Under the pieces are notes generated by a model that worked only from the letters and a program-made list of their open reading frames with translations, was not told the origin of the DNA and searched no databases. The position numbers and the translations under genes were made by a program. Below, one piece after another: positions 49,071-57,259 of a DNA stretch of 64,000 nt. Positions within the stretch are counted from its first letter, which is position 1; each line of letters opens with the position of its first letter. Source of the DNA: Rhodococcus erythropolis NBRC 15567 (lineage in GTDB: Bacteria; Actinomycetota; Actinomycetes; Mycobacteriales; Mycobacteriaceae); assembly GCF_001552595.1 (NCBI RefSeq), contig NZ_BCRM01000001.1, positions 496,001-560,000 on the forward strand, given 5' to 3'.

Positions 49071-50384
49071 TCACGCCACCTTGGGGCGATGGGTGCGTTC
49101 GTAGCCCTTGCGGTCGTAGAAACGGGTGGTCACGATGCCGAGTACGACGCCGATCAGTAGACCCACCAACGTCATCCAGACGGCATGCAGCAGCCCTGCC
49201 TCACCGCGTGCGCCGAAGAACAGGATCGATCGCGTACCCATGTAGATCTGGTGCATCGGCTCGAATTGCGCCAGCCAGGCATACAACCTGGGGCTGGCTT
49301 CGAGGGGGATGGTGCCACCGGAAGAGGGCAGCGCGAGAATGACGAACACGAACAGGTTGATCAACATGCCCAACGAGCCGAATGCGGCCATCACCGACAT
49401 CGCCGTGATGCCGACTGCAGTGATGACCAGCGCGCCGTACTCCCACAATGCAAGCCCGTGAGTGACCGGCATTCCGAGGGCGCGACTGATCCACTGGAAC
49501 AACGCGGAGACTATGCCGGACAACACGATCATGAACGCCCATTTGACGAGCAGCGTCCGAAACCTGTTGATACCCACAACGTCGTTCTGAACGAAGAGCG
49601 GACCGAATTCGGTAGGCGCATATCCGAGCATGCCGTCCACCAAGGAATTGACCACGGTCGCTCCGGTGAATCCCGCAAGGACCAACAGCAGCGCGAAATA
49701 GAATGCAACCAAACCGAATCCGGTGCCGTCGGGAAGCGGATCGTGGGCCACCGTGAGTACGTTCACCGGATTTTCGAGCAGCAGGCGGCTCGCTCCTGAG
49801 ATCTGGGTTCCGGTGCCTCCCGCTTCCAACTGCTGGGTGACCAGGGTGGTGAGTTGCTCGCCCATATTCTTGTTGACCGAGGCGAGGGCTGTAGTTCCGA
49901 TCGACTGGACCAGAGATGCGGATACGGAACCTGCACGTGGATTGGTGTAGATCGTGATGATCGGTTGCTCTACGTCACCGGCGACGACGCTGGCCTCCGC
50001 CAGGATGATCGTCCTCTTCGTGAAATCACTGGGAATCACGATCGCGCCGTACAGCGTGCCGGAGTTCAACCGAGATTGGGCTTCGGCGATACCGATCTGC
50101 TGCAGGTCGATCTTCTGGTGGTCGATTCCGTTTTCGAGGCCGGCGACGATGTCGTTTCCGAAATTCTTCCGGTCGGCGGGGTCGCCGCCGGGGAGGGTGT
50201 CGCCTTCGTCCTGGTTGACCAGGGCGATCGGGAACTGGTCCAGGTGTTTCTTGGGGTCGAGTATTCCGCCCATGTACAGCGCTGCCAGCGCCGACATCAA
50301 GAGGGTGACCACTATCAACGGCGTCAACCAGAATCGTGGAGTGTGCATGACGGTGCGGGCAGACGGCTCCGTGTTCTTGCTCAT
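49071..50384 (-). CDS. YhgE/Pip-type (DUF3533) membrane protein
   Basis: A protein of 437 residues. TM1 follows a short cytoplasmic N terminus (FWLTPLIVVTLLMSALAALY), then comes an extracytoplasmic domain with the typical PIALVNQDEG and YGAIVIPSDFTKRTI, and at the C terminus five or six membrane segments (LVAFYFALLLVLAGFTGATV and later). The YhgE/DUF3533 fold resembles ABC-2 permeases and type VII-associated proteins. No ATPase partner lies next to it. Confidence 0.9.
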   Translation of the reverse strand: MSKNTEPSARTVMHTPRFWLTPLIVVTLLMSALAALYMGGILDPKKHLDQFPIALVNQDEGDTLPGGDPADRKNFGNDIVAGLENGIDHQKIDLQQIGIAEAQSRLNSGTLYGAIVIPSDFTKRTIILAEASVVAGDVEQPIITIYTNPRAGSVSASLVQSIGTTALASVNKNMGEQLTTLVTQQLEAGGTGTQISGASRLLLENPVNVLTVAHDPLPDGTGFGLVAFYFALLLVLAGFTGATVVNSLVDGMLGYAPTEFGPLFVQNDVVGINRFRTLLVKWAFMIVLSGIVSALFQWISRALGMPVTHGLALWEYGALVITAVGITAMSVMAAFGSLGMLINLFVFVILALPSSGGTIPLEASPRLYAWLAQFEPMHQIYMGTRSILFFGARGEAGLLHAVWMTLVGLLIGVVLGIVTTRFYDRKGYERTHRPKVA

Positions 50385-50555
50385 CGTCAGTCGACCGGCT
50401 TTCTTTCGCGCGGAGTTCCTCGGGCTGAGCGTAAACGCAAAGGTGCGCCGGGGCAGTCTTTCGATCTGCCCACGGCGCTGGAGACCTGCCCGGCCGGCGG
50501 TCGGTCAGCTTGCCGGCAGTCTCATCCGAAAAGGCTGAGAACGGATCGGTAGGGT

Positions 50556-51188
50556 ATGGCCCGCGGCAACCCTGCCGAGACGATTTCGGAGAAACCGTTG
50601 ACCAACGTGCTGATAGTTGTCCTGATACTCGTAGTGATCGCTGCCGTCGCGTTTGTGGTCCTGCGTGGACGCCAGGGCAAGCCGAATGCTCGCGTGGACC
50701 CGCTCGCCGACTATCCCGAGGTGTACGACCCCCACAAGATCGGGGTCGGCGACATCATCACGTACGCGGGTATCGACCACGTTGTTCGAGGGACCATCAC
50801 GCTCGACGAAGAGGGATACATCTGGCGTGAGCACCTTCTCGACGGGTCGACCGGTCGTCGTTGGCTGACAGTGGAGGACGACGAGGGCGAACTCGAGATG
50901 ACTCTCTGGATGCGTCGAGAAGGAACCAACCTGGTCCCGAACGGCGACGTCATTCTCGACGACAAGGTTCACCGCAAGATCGAAAGTGGAACGGCGAAGT
51001 TCACGGCCGAGGGTACGACGGGTACGGCCCCCTCCGGCTCGATGGAATACGCGGACTACGCGACCGCCGACAAGACCGGGCTGATCGCATTCGAGAAGTG
51101 GGCGCGCGGACAGTCGTGGGAGGTTTCCACGGGACGTGCGGTCACCCGCAGCGAACTCACCGTCATCCACTCGGGCCCACCGGAATGA
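50556..51188 (+). CDS. DUF4178-domain membrane protein
   Basis: A protein of 210 residues from ATG 50556. One membrane segment at about residues 16-37 (LTNVLIVVLILVVIAAVAFV) is followed by a DUF4178 domain (KIGVGDIITYAGIDHVVRGT, then GEDE-like acidic strands and TLWMRREGTNLVPNGDV). First gene of a five-gene overlapping operon with DUF2617, DUF4247, DUF350 and a spermidine-synthase-like gene. The domain's function is unknown. Confidence 0.87.
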   Translation: MARGNPAETISEKPLTNVLIVVLILVVIAAVAFVVLRGRQGKPNARVDPLADYPEVYDPHKIGVGDIITYAGIDHVVRGTITLDEEGYIWREHLLDGSTGRRWLTVEDDEGELEMTLWMRREGTNLVPNGDVILDDKVHRKIESGTAKFTAEGTTGTAPSGSMEYADYATADKTGLIAFEKWARGQSWEVSTGRAVTRSELTVIHSGPPE

Positions 51189-51685
51189 GTCTGTATCGAC
51201 TCGATGTGGAACCGACCGACGTGAATGCCTCGGCACTGGGGTTGGTGCTGGGAGCTCCCTCGCCGCCGACCCTCGCCGAGTTGGTGATCGAAACCTCCGA
51301 TGCGACGTTGACACTCGGAGTGCTCGGGGCATCTCACGTGGTGACGGCCCGGGCGTCGGGAAAGGAACTGACCGAGCAGGTTTCGTGCGATGCTCTTGCC
51401 GCCGGCGGTGAACCCTTGCCGGCAGTGGAGTCCACGGAAAACTACCGGTTCGAGTCTTCGTCGCTGATCCTGGACCGAGTCGAATTCGATTCGGAAGCTG
51501 CATCGTTGAGAGAATCCGCCGGCCAGGACGGTTGGATCTGCGGATCCTTTCCCGGCGACGACACAGCGTTGACCGCGTTGTGTGGCGTGCGAGACCGCCA
51601 GGGGTGGAGTTGGCAGAGTTGGCATTTGTACCCGGGGGAGGGGACAGGAGTGATCGTGAAGACGCGCAGTAGGTGGCGCCCGTGA
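51185..51685 (+). CDS. DUF2617-family protein
   Basis: A protein of 166 residues from ATG 51185, overlapping the upstream gene (ATGA). Features: LDVEPTDVNASALGLVLGAP, TLTLGVLGASHVV, a central YRFES strand, and the C-terminal GWSWQSWHLYPGEGTGVIVK. It has no signal peptide or membrane segment. The family is found in actinobacteria beside DUF4247 and DUF350 genes and is uncharacterised. Confidence 0.85.
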   Translation: MSLYRLDVEPTDVNASALGLVLGAPSPPTLAELVIETSDATLTLGVLGASHVVTARASGKELTEQVSCDALAAGGEPLPAVESTENYRFESSSLILDRVEFDSEAASLRESAGQDGWICGSFPGDDTALTALCGVRDRQGWSWQSWHLYPGEGTGVIVKTRSRWRP

Positions 51686-52089
51686 GGGGGCGGACGTGGT
51701 TTGCTCCGGTGATGGTGGCAGCCGCAATTATGTTGTCGGCGTGCGGTGGTGGAGCCAAAGACTTCATCGCGGACAACTATTCCAAGACGTCCCAGGATGG
51801 CGACGTCGTGTTGTACTCGTCGAAAGATCCAGTGGGCACGACCGTCTCACGGATTGTCGACGCGGACGAACCAGCGGCGCGAAGTGCTGACGGCGGCAAC
51901 GAATACCTGCGCTACGACGATGACATCGTCACTGTCAGTTCGGCTTCGGGCGGTGGCAGCACCATCAAGGTAGAGGACATCGACGGCACGTATCGCAGCG
52001 GCGGATACGCGTACCTGGGACCGGGCTTCAACCCGGGATCCCCGGCGGGTGGAAGCAGTGGCAGCGGCGGCTCGGGTAGTGCCAAATGA
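51682..52089 (+). CDS. DUF4247-family lipoprotein
   Basis: A protein of 135 residues from GTG 51682 (GTGA overlap). The lipoprotein signal ends in LSAC, followed by GGGAKDFIADNYSKTSQDGD and a Gly/Ser-rich tail. It is an exported lipid-anchored protein of the DUF4247 family. Overlaps both neighbours by 4 bp. Confidence 0.88.
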   Translation: MRGRTWFAPVMVAAAIMLSACGGGAKDFIADNYSKTSQDGDVVLYSSKDPVGTTVSRIVDADEPAARSADGGNEYLRYDDDIVTVSSASGGGSTIKVEDIDGTYRSGGYAYLGPGFNPGSPAGGSSGSGGSGSAK

Positions 52090-52589
52090 CGGTAGTGCTC
52101 AATGAGAAGGAGAACGGCGTGACGAACATCTTTGCATCCACTTCCGTCGAGATCGGAACGGTGGATCCGGCATTGCTCGTCGGGGGCGTTCTCGGCACCC
52201 TCGCCTACTTCGTCGTCGGCGTAGCGGTTCTGGCGACGGGATTCCTGGTCCTCGACCTCATGACACCCGGAAATCTCCGCCACCAGGTTTACGTCGACAA
52301 GAACCCGAACGCTGCGATTCTGTTGGCTTCCAACCATCTTGCGCTGGCGATCATCGTGGTGACGGCAATCCTGACCAGTTCGGACGGCTTTGCCCAGGGA
52401 CTCGCCGACTCCGCGGTGTACGGACTGTTCGCGATCGTGTTGCAAGCGATCGCGCTGCGTTTGATGAACGCATTCCTTCCCGGCAAGTTGGTTGCACTGG
52501 TGCAGGATCCGAAGATGTGCGGCGCCGCGTGGGCGGTGGGTGTGAGCTTGTTGTCCATCGGTTTGGTGAACGCCGCAGCGCTCACCTGA
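52086..52589 (+). CDS. DUF350-family membrane protein
   Basis: A protein of 167 residues; ATG 52086 overlaps the upstream gene, but GTG 52119 (TNIFASTSVEIG) with GAGAAGGAGAA before it is a plausible start. About four membrane segments (LGTLAYFVVGVAVLATGFLV, ILLASNHLALAIIVVTAILT, VYGLFAIVLQAIALRLM and a C-terminal one) match the DUF350 family (E. coli YjfL-like), which often occurs near polyamine-type enzymes. Its last base is shared with the next gene's start. Confidence 0.9.
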   Translation: MTVVLNEKENGVTNIFASTSVEIGTVDPALLVGGVLGTLAYFVVGVAVLATGFLVLDLMTPGNLRHQVYVDKNPNAAILLASNHLALAIIVVTAILTSSDGFAQGLADSAVYGLFAIVLQAIALRLMNAFLPGKLVALVQDPKMCGAAWAVGVSLLSIGLVNAAALT

Positions 52590-54163
52590 TGGTTGCCGCT
52601 GATCGCGATGTGAAAGTTGCCGAGCGTTCGACGATGCTCGGCTCACGCGCACGCGTGCTTCTCCTTGCGGCTGTTGCCGCGTGCGCGGCGTGCGGCCTGA
52701 TCTACGAGCTGGCCCTGTTGACGCTCAGCGTGAGTCTGACCGGCGGCGGCATCACCCAGACGTCGTTGATCGTCGCGGGATTTGTTGCGGCGCTGGGTAT
52801 CGGAGCGCTGGCCGCCAAACCGCTGTTGGGGCATGCGGCCATCTCGTTTGTGACCGTCGAAATCCTGCTCGGGCTGATCGGCGGATTCAGTGCCGTCACG
52901 CTGTACGTGACCTTCACGTTCTTCGGTTCCAGCGCAGCAGTTCTGGTGGCTGCGACCGCGCTGATCGGTATCCTCGTGGGTGCCGAAGTGCCTCTGCTGA
53001 TGACGCTGTTGCAGTCCGGTCGCAGCGACAACGACGCACAGAGCACCGGAAAGGTATTGGCCAACCTCAATGCAGCCGACTATCTCGGCGCGCTGATCGG
53101 CGGCCTCCTGTGGCCGTTCGTATTGTTGCCGTGGGCGGGCATGATTCGCGGTGCCGCACTCACCGGCATGATCAATCTCGTGGCTGCGGCAGTTGTCGCG
53201 CTGATACTTCTTCGGTGGCAGCTCAGCCTGCGTGCACGATTGATCGCCGTCGTCGCAATGCTGTTGGCGGCGAGCTTGATCGGGTGGCTGCTGATCGCGG
53301 CCTCGGACATCGAGACCACGTCGAGGCAGCGGCTCTACACCGATCCCGTGGTGGCCGCCGAGCGATCGGTGTACCAGGAAATCGTCGTCACCGAGCGGGG
53401 AAACGACGTGCGACTGTTCCTCGACGGAGACCTGCAGTTCTCCAGTGTCGACGAGCATCGGTATACCGAGTCGCTGGTGTATCCGGCCCTGGTCAACGAC
53501 CCGCGGCGCGTGCTGATTCTGGGCGGCGGTGACGGCCTCGCTGCACGGGAAGTGCTGCGAATGAACAGCGTCGAGCAGATCGTTCAGGTGGAACTCGACC
53601 CGGCAGTCATCGAGTTGGCCAACACGCGTCTTCGTGATCTGAACGCGGGAGCACTCGAGGATCCACGGGTGGACGTCGTACTCGACGACGCGTTTCGGTG
53701 GTTGCGCGAGCGTCCGGATCCAGGCTTCGATGCGGTCATCGTCGACCTCCCGGATCCGGACACCCCCGCACTTGGCCGCTTGTATTCGATGGAGTTCTAC
53801 GGACTTGCCGCTGCCGCGATGAATCCGGGCGGGCTGATGGTCGTCCAGTCCGGCAGTCCGTACTCGACACCCGATGCGTACTGGAGAACGGTGTCGACGG
53901 TATCGGCTGTCGGACTGAGCGTCTCGCCCTATCACGTTTTCGTGCCGAGCTTCGGTGACTGGGGATACGTGCTCGCGCAAAGAGGTTCCACGCCGCCCGA
54001 GCTTCGTTTGCCCGCTGATGTGCCGAACCTGCGGTTCCTCGACGAGCCCACCCTGGCGTCGGCCTCGGTGTTTCCTCGCGATCGCCCGAGGCGGGAGTTG
54101 GAGCCGTCAACACTCGACCGGCCGCGCATCGTCGACGATATGCGCAAGGGCTATGAACGCTGA
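52589..54163 (+). CDS. Membrane-bound spermidine synthase-like protein
   Basis: A protein of 524 residues from ATG 52589. The first 240 or so residues hold about seven membrane segments. The C-terminal half is a polyamine aminopropyltransferase domain: YQEIVVTERGNDVRLFLDGD, VLILGGGDGLAAREVLRM (S-adenosyl-binding), VVLDDAFRWLRERPDPGFDA and VIVDLPDPD. It should transfer aminopropyl groups from decarboxylated AdoMet or a related donor; the acceptor is unknown. Last gene of the DUF4178 operon. Confidence 0.93.
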   Translation: MVAADRDVKVAERSTMLGSRARVLLLAAVAACAACGLIYELALLTLSVSLTGGGITQTSLIVAGFVAALGIGALAAKPLLGHAAISFVTVEILLGLIGGFSAVTLYVTFTFFGSSAAVLVAATALIGILVGAEVPLLMTLLQSGRSDNDAQSTGKVLANLNAADYLGALIGGLLWPFVLLPWAGMIRGAALTGMINLVAAAVVALILLRWQLSLRARLIAVVAMLLAASLIGWLLIAASDIETTSRQRLYTDPVVAAERSVYQEIVVTERGNDVRLFLDGDLQFSSVDEHRYTESLVYPALVNDPRRVLILGGGDGLAAREVLRMNSVEQIVQVELDPAVIELANTRLRDLNAGALEDPRVDVVLDDAFRWLRERPDPGFDAVIVDLPDPDTPALGRLYSMEFYGLAAAAMNPGGLMVVQSGSPYSTPDAYWRTVSTVSAVGLSVSPYHVFVPSFGDWGYVLAQRGSTPPELRLPADVPNLRFLDEPTLASASVFPRDRPRRELEPSTLDRPRIVDDMRKGYER

Positions 54164-54215
54164 ACTCCCGACCGAGTAGCTTGAATCGAGACTCTCGGCC
54201 ACGACGGAGGTACGG

Positions 54216-54956
54216 ATGACTGTTCGGATCGAGGAGCACGCACCGGGAGTCCGGTTGCTCACGATGGATCGCCAGGAGAGGCGCAACGCGCTCGACCCCA
54301 AGACTTACCGCGAACTGACGAACGCGATCCGGGAGTCTGACGACGATGACGCAGTGCGGGTTTCGGTGCTGACGGGCGCCGGTGGTGTCTTCACCAGCGG
54401 CAACGACATCGGAAGTTTCCAGGACACTGCCGGGAGAGACGGCGGCGAGGCCAAAGACCTGCTGATCGCACTCGTCACCGCACGCAAACCGATTGTCGCA
54501 GCGGTCGAGGGGTTTGCAGTCGGAATCGGCACCACGATGTTGTTGCACTGCGACTTGGCATTCGCGGGGCGAGGTACACGATTCCGATTGCCGTTCGTTC
54601 CGCTCGGGCTCTCGCCCGAGGGCGGATCGAGTTACCTGTTGCCGCAGATCGCGGGGCTCAAGCGGGCAACGGAACTACTGATGCTCGGAGAAATGTTCGG
54701 GGCGGAGGAAGCTGCCGAAGCCGGCCTGATCAATCGCGTTGTGGAGACCGAGACCGCGCTCGACGTGGCATTGGAGCGCGCGGTGCGCATTGCAGACTCC
54801 CCGGCTGAATCGGTGACGCTGACGAAGATGCTCCTCCGCCGCCCACATCTCGATGCCCTGCTGGAAACCATCGACGTGGAGTCGGATCATTTCGCGAGAC
54901 GGCGGCGATCCGACGAAGCGCAAGAAGCCTTCGCAGCTTTCATGAAGAAGAGGTGA
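54216..54956 (+). CDS. Enoyl-CoA hydratase/isomerase-family protein
   Basis: A protein of 246 residues. Crotonase motifs: [28 protein letters not shown] (oxyanion hole), and [40 protein letters not shown] contains the Glu region of the active site. It overlaps the following ThDP-enzyme gene by one codon. It acts on an enoyl- or acyl-CoA; the pathway is unknown. Confidence 0.92.
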   Translation: MTVRIEEHAPGVRLLTMDRQERRNALDPKTYRELTNAIRESDDDDAVRVSVLTGAGGVFTSGNDIGSFQDTAGRDGGEAKDLLIALVTARKPIVAAVEGFAVGIGTTMLLHCDLAFAGRGTRFRLPFVPLGLSPEGGSSYLLPQIAGLKRATELLMLGEMFGAEEAAEAGLINRVVETETALDVALERAVRIADSPAESVTLTKMLLRRPHLDALLETIDVESDHFARRRRSDEAQEAFAAFMKKR

Positions 54957-54961
54957 CCGAA

Positions 54962-56515
54962 ATGAATGGTGCACAATCGCTTATCCAGAGCTTGGTCGAC
55001 TCGGGTGTCGAGGTGTGCTTCGGCAATCCCGGAACGTCCGAGATGCATTTTGTTGCCGCACTCGATTCCGTTCCCCAGATGCGTGCGGTACTCGGCTTGT
55101 TCGAGGGCGCCGTCACCGGTGCCGCGGACGGGTACGCGCGTATCGCCGGAAAGCCTGCCGCGACGCTGCTTCATCTCGGCCCCGGAATGGCGAACGGACT
55201 GGCGAACCTTCACAACGCGCGCCGCGCCCACACCCCCATCGTGAACATCGTCGGGGACCACGCGACCTACCACCACGGTTTCGACGCTCCACTCGAATCG
55301 AATATCGACGCGCTGACCGAGTGGCTGGAGGGATGGAGTCGACGCTCCGACTCCACCGCGACCGTCGGTAGCGATGCGGCCGACGCCGTTGCCGCCTCCA
55401 TGGATCCGCCCGGGCGCATTGCCACACTTGTCCTCCCCGCCGACGTCTCGTGGAGCGAAGGTGGAGTTCTTGCGGGTCCTCGAGACATACCGGGGCGGGC
55501 GGAAGTAACTGCAGCACAGATCGACTCGGTGGTAGGCGCGCTCAATGCCGAGGGGCGCGCCACGCTACTGCTGGGCGGCGTAGCGTGTTCCGAAGCCGGA
55601 CTGCGCGCCGCTTCCCGAATTGCAGTCGCGACCGGTGCACAGATTCTGGTCGAGACCTTTCCGGCCAGGCTTCAACGCGGTGCGGGACTACCGTCATTCG
55701 AGCGCTTGGGATACTTCGCCGAGCACGCCACCGAACAACTTCGCGGAACAACTCAGCTCGTCCTGGCCGGCGCGGTTTCGCCGGTCTCGTTCTTTGCGTA
55801 TCCCGGAAAACCGAGCGATCTGGTCCCGGACGGCGCCGCGGTGACAACGCTGGCGAATGTCAGCGACGATGTTGTCGGCGCGTTGGAAGCAGTGGCGGAA
55901 CTCGTGGCACCCGGAGTGGAACCCGTTCTGCAGGAGGCAAATCGGCCGTCGCTGCCGAGCGGGCCTCTCGACGTGCGAAATTGGGCCGACGTGATCGGGG
56001 CCCTGCTGCCAGACGACTCCATCATCTCCGACGAGGCGGCCACTTCCGGTTGGGCGATCCCGATTGCCCTTGCCGGAGCGCCGCGCCACGACGTGCTCAC
56101 GCTCACCGGAGGTGCCATCGGCCAGGGCATCCCGGTGGCGACGGGCGCCGCTGTGGCAGCGCCGGAGCGGCCGGTGATCAATCTCGAAGCCGACGGAAGC
56201 GCGATGTACACCATCACGGCGTTGTGGACGCAGGCGCGAGAACAGTTGAACGTCACGACGATTCTGCTCAACAATCGCGCATACGCCATCCTGCGTGGCG
56301 AACTGCAACGAGTCGGCGCAGAAGGTGGCGGCGTCGTCGCACAGTCGATGTTGGATCTGTCGTCTCCGAACATGGACTACGTCAAGATCTCCGAGGGGTT
56401 GGGAGTGCCCGCGTCGCGGGCGAACACAGCGGAGGAGTTGGCCGAACAGTTTGCCGCAGCGCTGGCGGAACCCGGCCCGCATCTCATCGAGGTCATGCTG
56501 CCTCCGCCGTCGTGA
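54962..56515 (+). CDS. Thiamine-diphosphate enzyme (acetolactate synthase/decarboxylase-like)
   Basis: A protein of 517 residues from ATG 54962, 9 nt after AAGAGG; GTG 54953 in frame is closer but lacks room for a Shine-Dalgarno. The N-terminal ThDP-PP half has GVEVCFGNPGTSEMHFVAAL with the conserved Glu and EGAVTGAADGYARIAGKPAA. The ThDP cofactor site is NLEADGSAMYTITALWTQ with NNRAYAILRGEL. It resembles benzoylformate decarboxylase and acetolactate-synthase-like large subunits; no small subunit is present. It is coupled to the enoyl-CoA hydratase gene. Confidence 0.88.
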   Translation: MNGAQSLIQSLVDSGVEVCFGNPGTSEMHFVAALDSVPQMRAVLGLFEGAVTGAADGYARIAGKPAATLLHLGPGMANGLANLHNARRAHTPIVNIVGDHATYHHGFDAPLESNIDALTEWLEGWSRRSDSTATVGSDAADAVAASMDPPGRIATLVLPADVSWSEGGVLAGPRDIPGRAEVTAAQIDSVVGALNAEGRATLLLGGVACSEAGLRAASRIAVATGAQILVETFPARLQRGAGLPSFERLGYFAEHATEQLRGTTQLVLAGAVSPVSFFAYPGKPSDLVPDGAAVTTLANVSDDVVGALEAVAELVAPGVEPVLQEANRPSLPSGPLDVRNWADVIGALLPDDSIISDEAATSGWAIPIALAGAPRHDVLTLTGGAIGQGIPVATGAAVAAPERPVINLEADGSAMYTITALWTQAREQLNVTTILLNNRAYAILRGELQRVGAEGGGVVAQSMLDLSSPNMDYVKISEGLGVPASRANTAEELAEQFAAALAEPGPHLIEVMLPPPS

Positions 56516-56563
56516 TTTCGACCTCGAATCGATCGTCGATTTTGCATTCAACTGGAGGTTTTG

Positions 56564-57241
56564 GTGCTAGCTGCGATCGGTCTGTCTCTTCCGATTGCCC
56601 TCGGCCTGCTTTTCGTCTCGATGCCCATGGCGGTGATCGTGCTCGTCATGATCACCGCTGGAGCACATCGAGGGGCGGCATCTTTTCTACTCGGGTGGGT
56701 CCTCGGAATCTCGGCAGTCGTTGCGGTGACGATCGTGATCGCGGACTATTCGTTTGCGGAGTCGGAGTCGTCGCAGACTTCGGTGTGGTCGAGCGTCGTA
56801 CGAATCGTGTTGGGGCTCGTTCTGTTCGGATTGGCGTACAAGCAGTGGCGAGCGCGTCCGAGGGACGGAAGTGATCCGACAGTTCCGAAGTGGATGAAGA
56901 GCATCGACGGCTTGACTCCGCGGAAGGCGTTCGGGTTGGCGTTCTTGTCCGCGGCGGTCAATCCCAAAAATGCAGCGCTGGCGGTATCCGGTGCGGCCAC
57001 TATCGCGGTCGCCACGAATGTTGTTGCCCAACAGATTGTTGCCGCGGTGATCTTCACGGTCATCGCGAGCGTCGGCATCGCGTCGCCGATCCTGGTCAAG
57101 GTGTTCTCCGGCAAGCGAGCCGACGAGATCCTCGCATCAGCGAAGTCATGGATGACCGCGAACAACGCAGTGATGATGACGGTCATCCTGGCAATCCTCG
57201 GTGCGACCGTGCTGGGCGAGGGGCTCAGTGGACTGCAATAA
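56564..57241 (+). CDS. GAP/SfLAP-family membrane protein
   Basis: A protein of 225 residues. GTG 56564 is chosen over TTG 56561 because GGAGG lies 5 nt upstream. About six membrane segments (GLSLPIALGLLFVSMPMAVI, SVVRIVLGLVLFGLAYKQW, AALAVSGAATIAVATNVVA) and a central basic loop (RKAFGLAFLSAAVNPKN) match the GAP family of LysE-like proteins, which includes a sulfolipid-1-addressing protein of mycobacteria. It probably moves lipids or small molecules; which is unknown. Confidence 0.88.
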   Translation: MLAAIGLSLPIALGLLFVSMPMAVIVLVMITAGAHRGAASFLLGWVLGISAVVAVTIVIADYSFAESESSQTSVWSSVVRIVLGLVLFGLAYKQWRARPRDGSDPTVPKWMKSIDGLTPRKAFGLAFLSAAVNPKNAALAVSGAATIAVATNVVAQQIVAAVIFTVIASVGIASPILVKVFSGKRADEILASAKSWMTANNAVMMTVILAILGATVLGEGLSGLQ

Positions 57242-57259
57242 GTCGCCTACCATTGGCGG

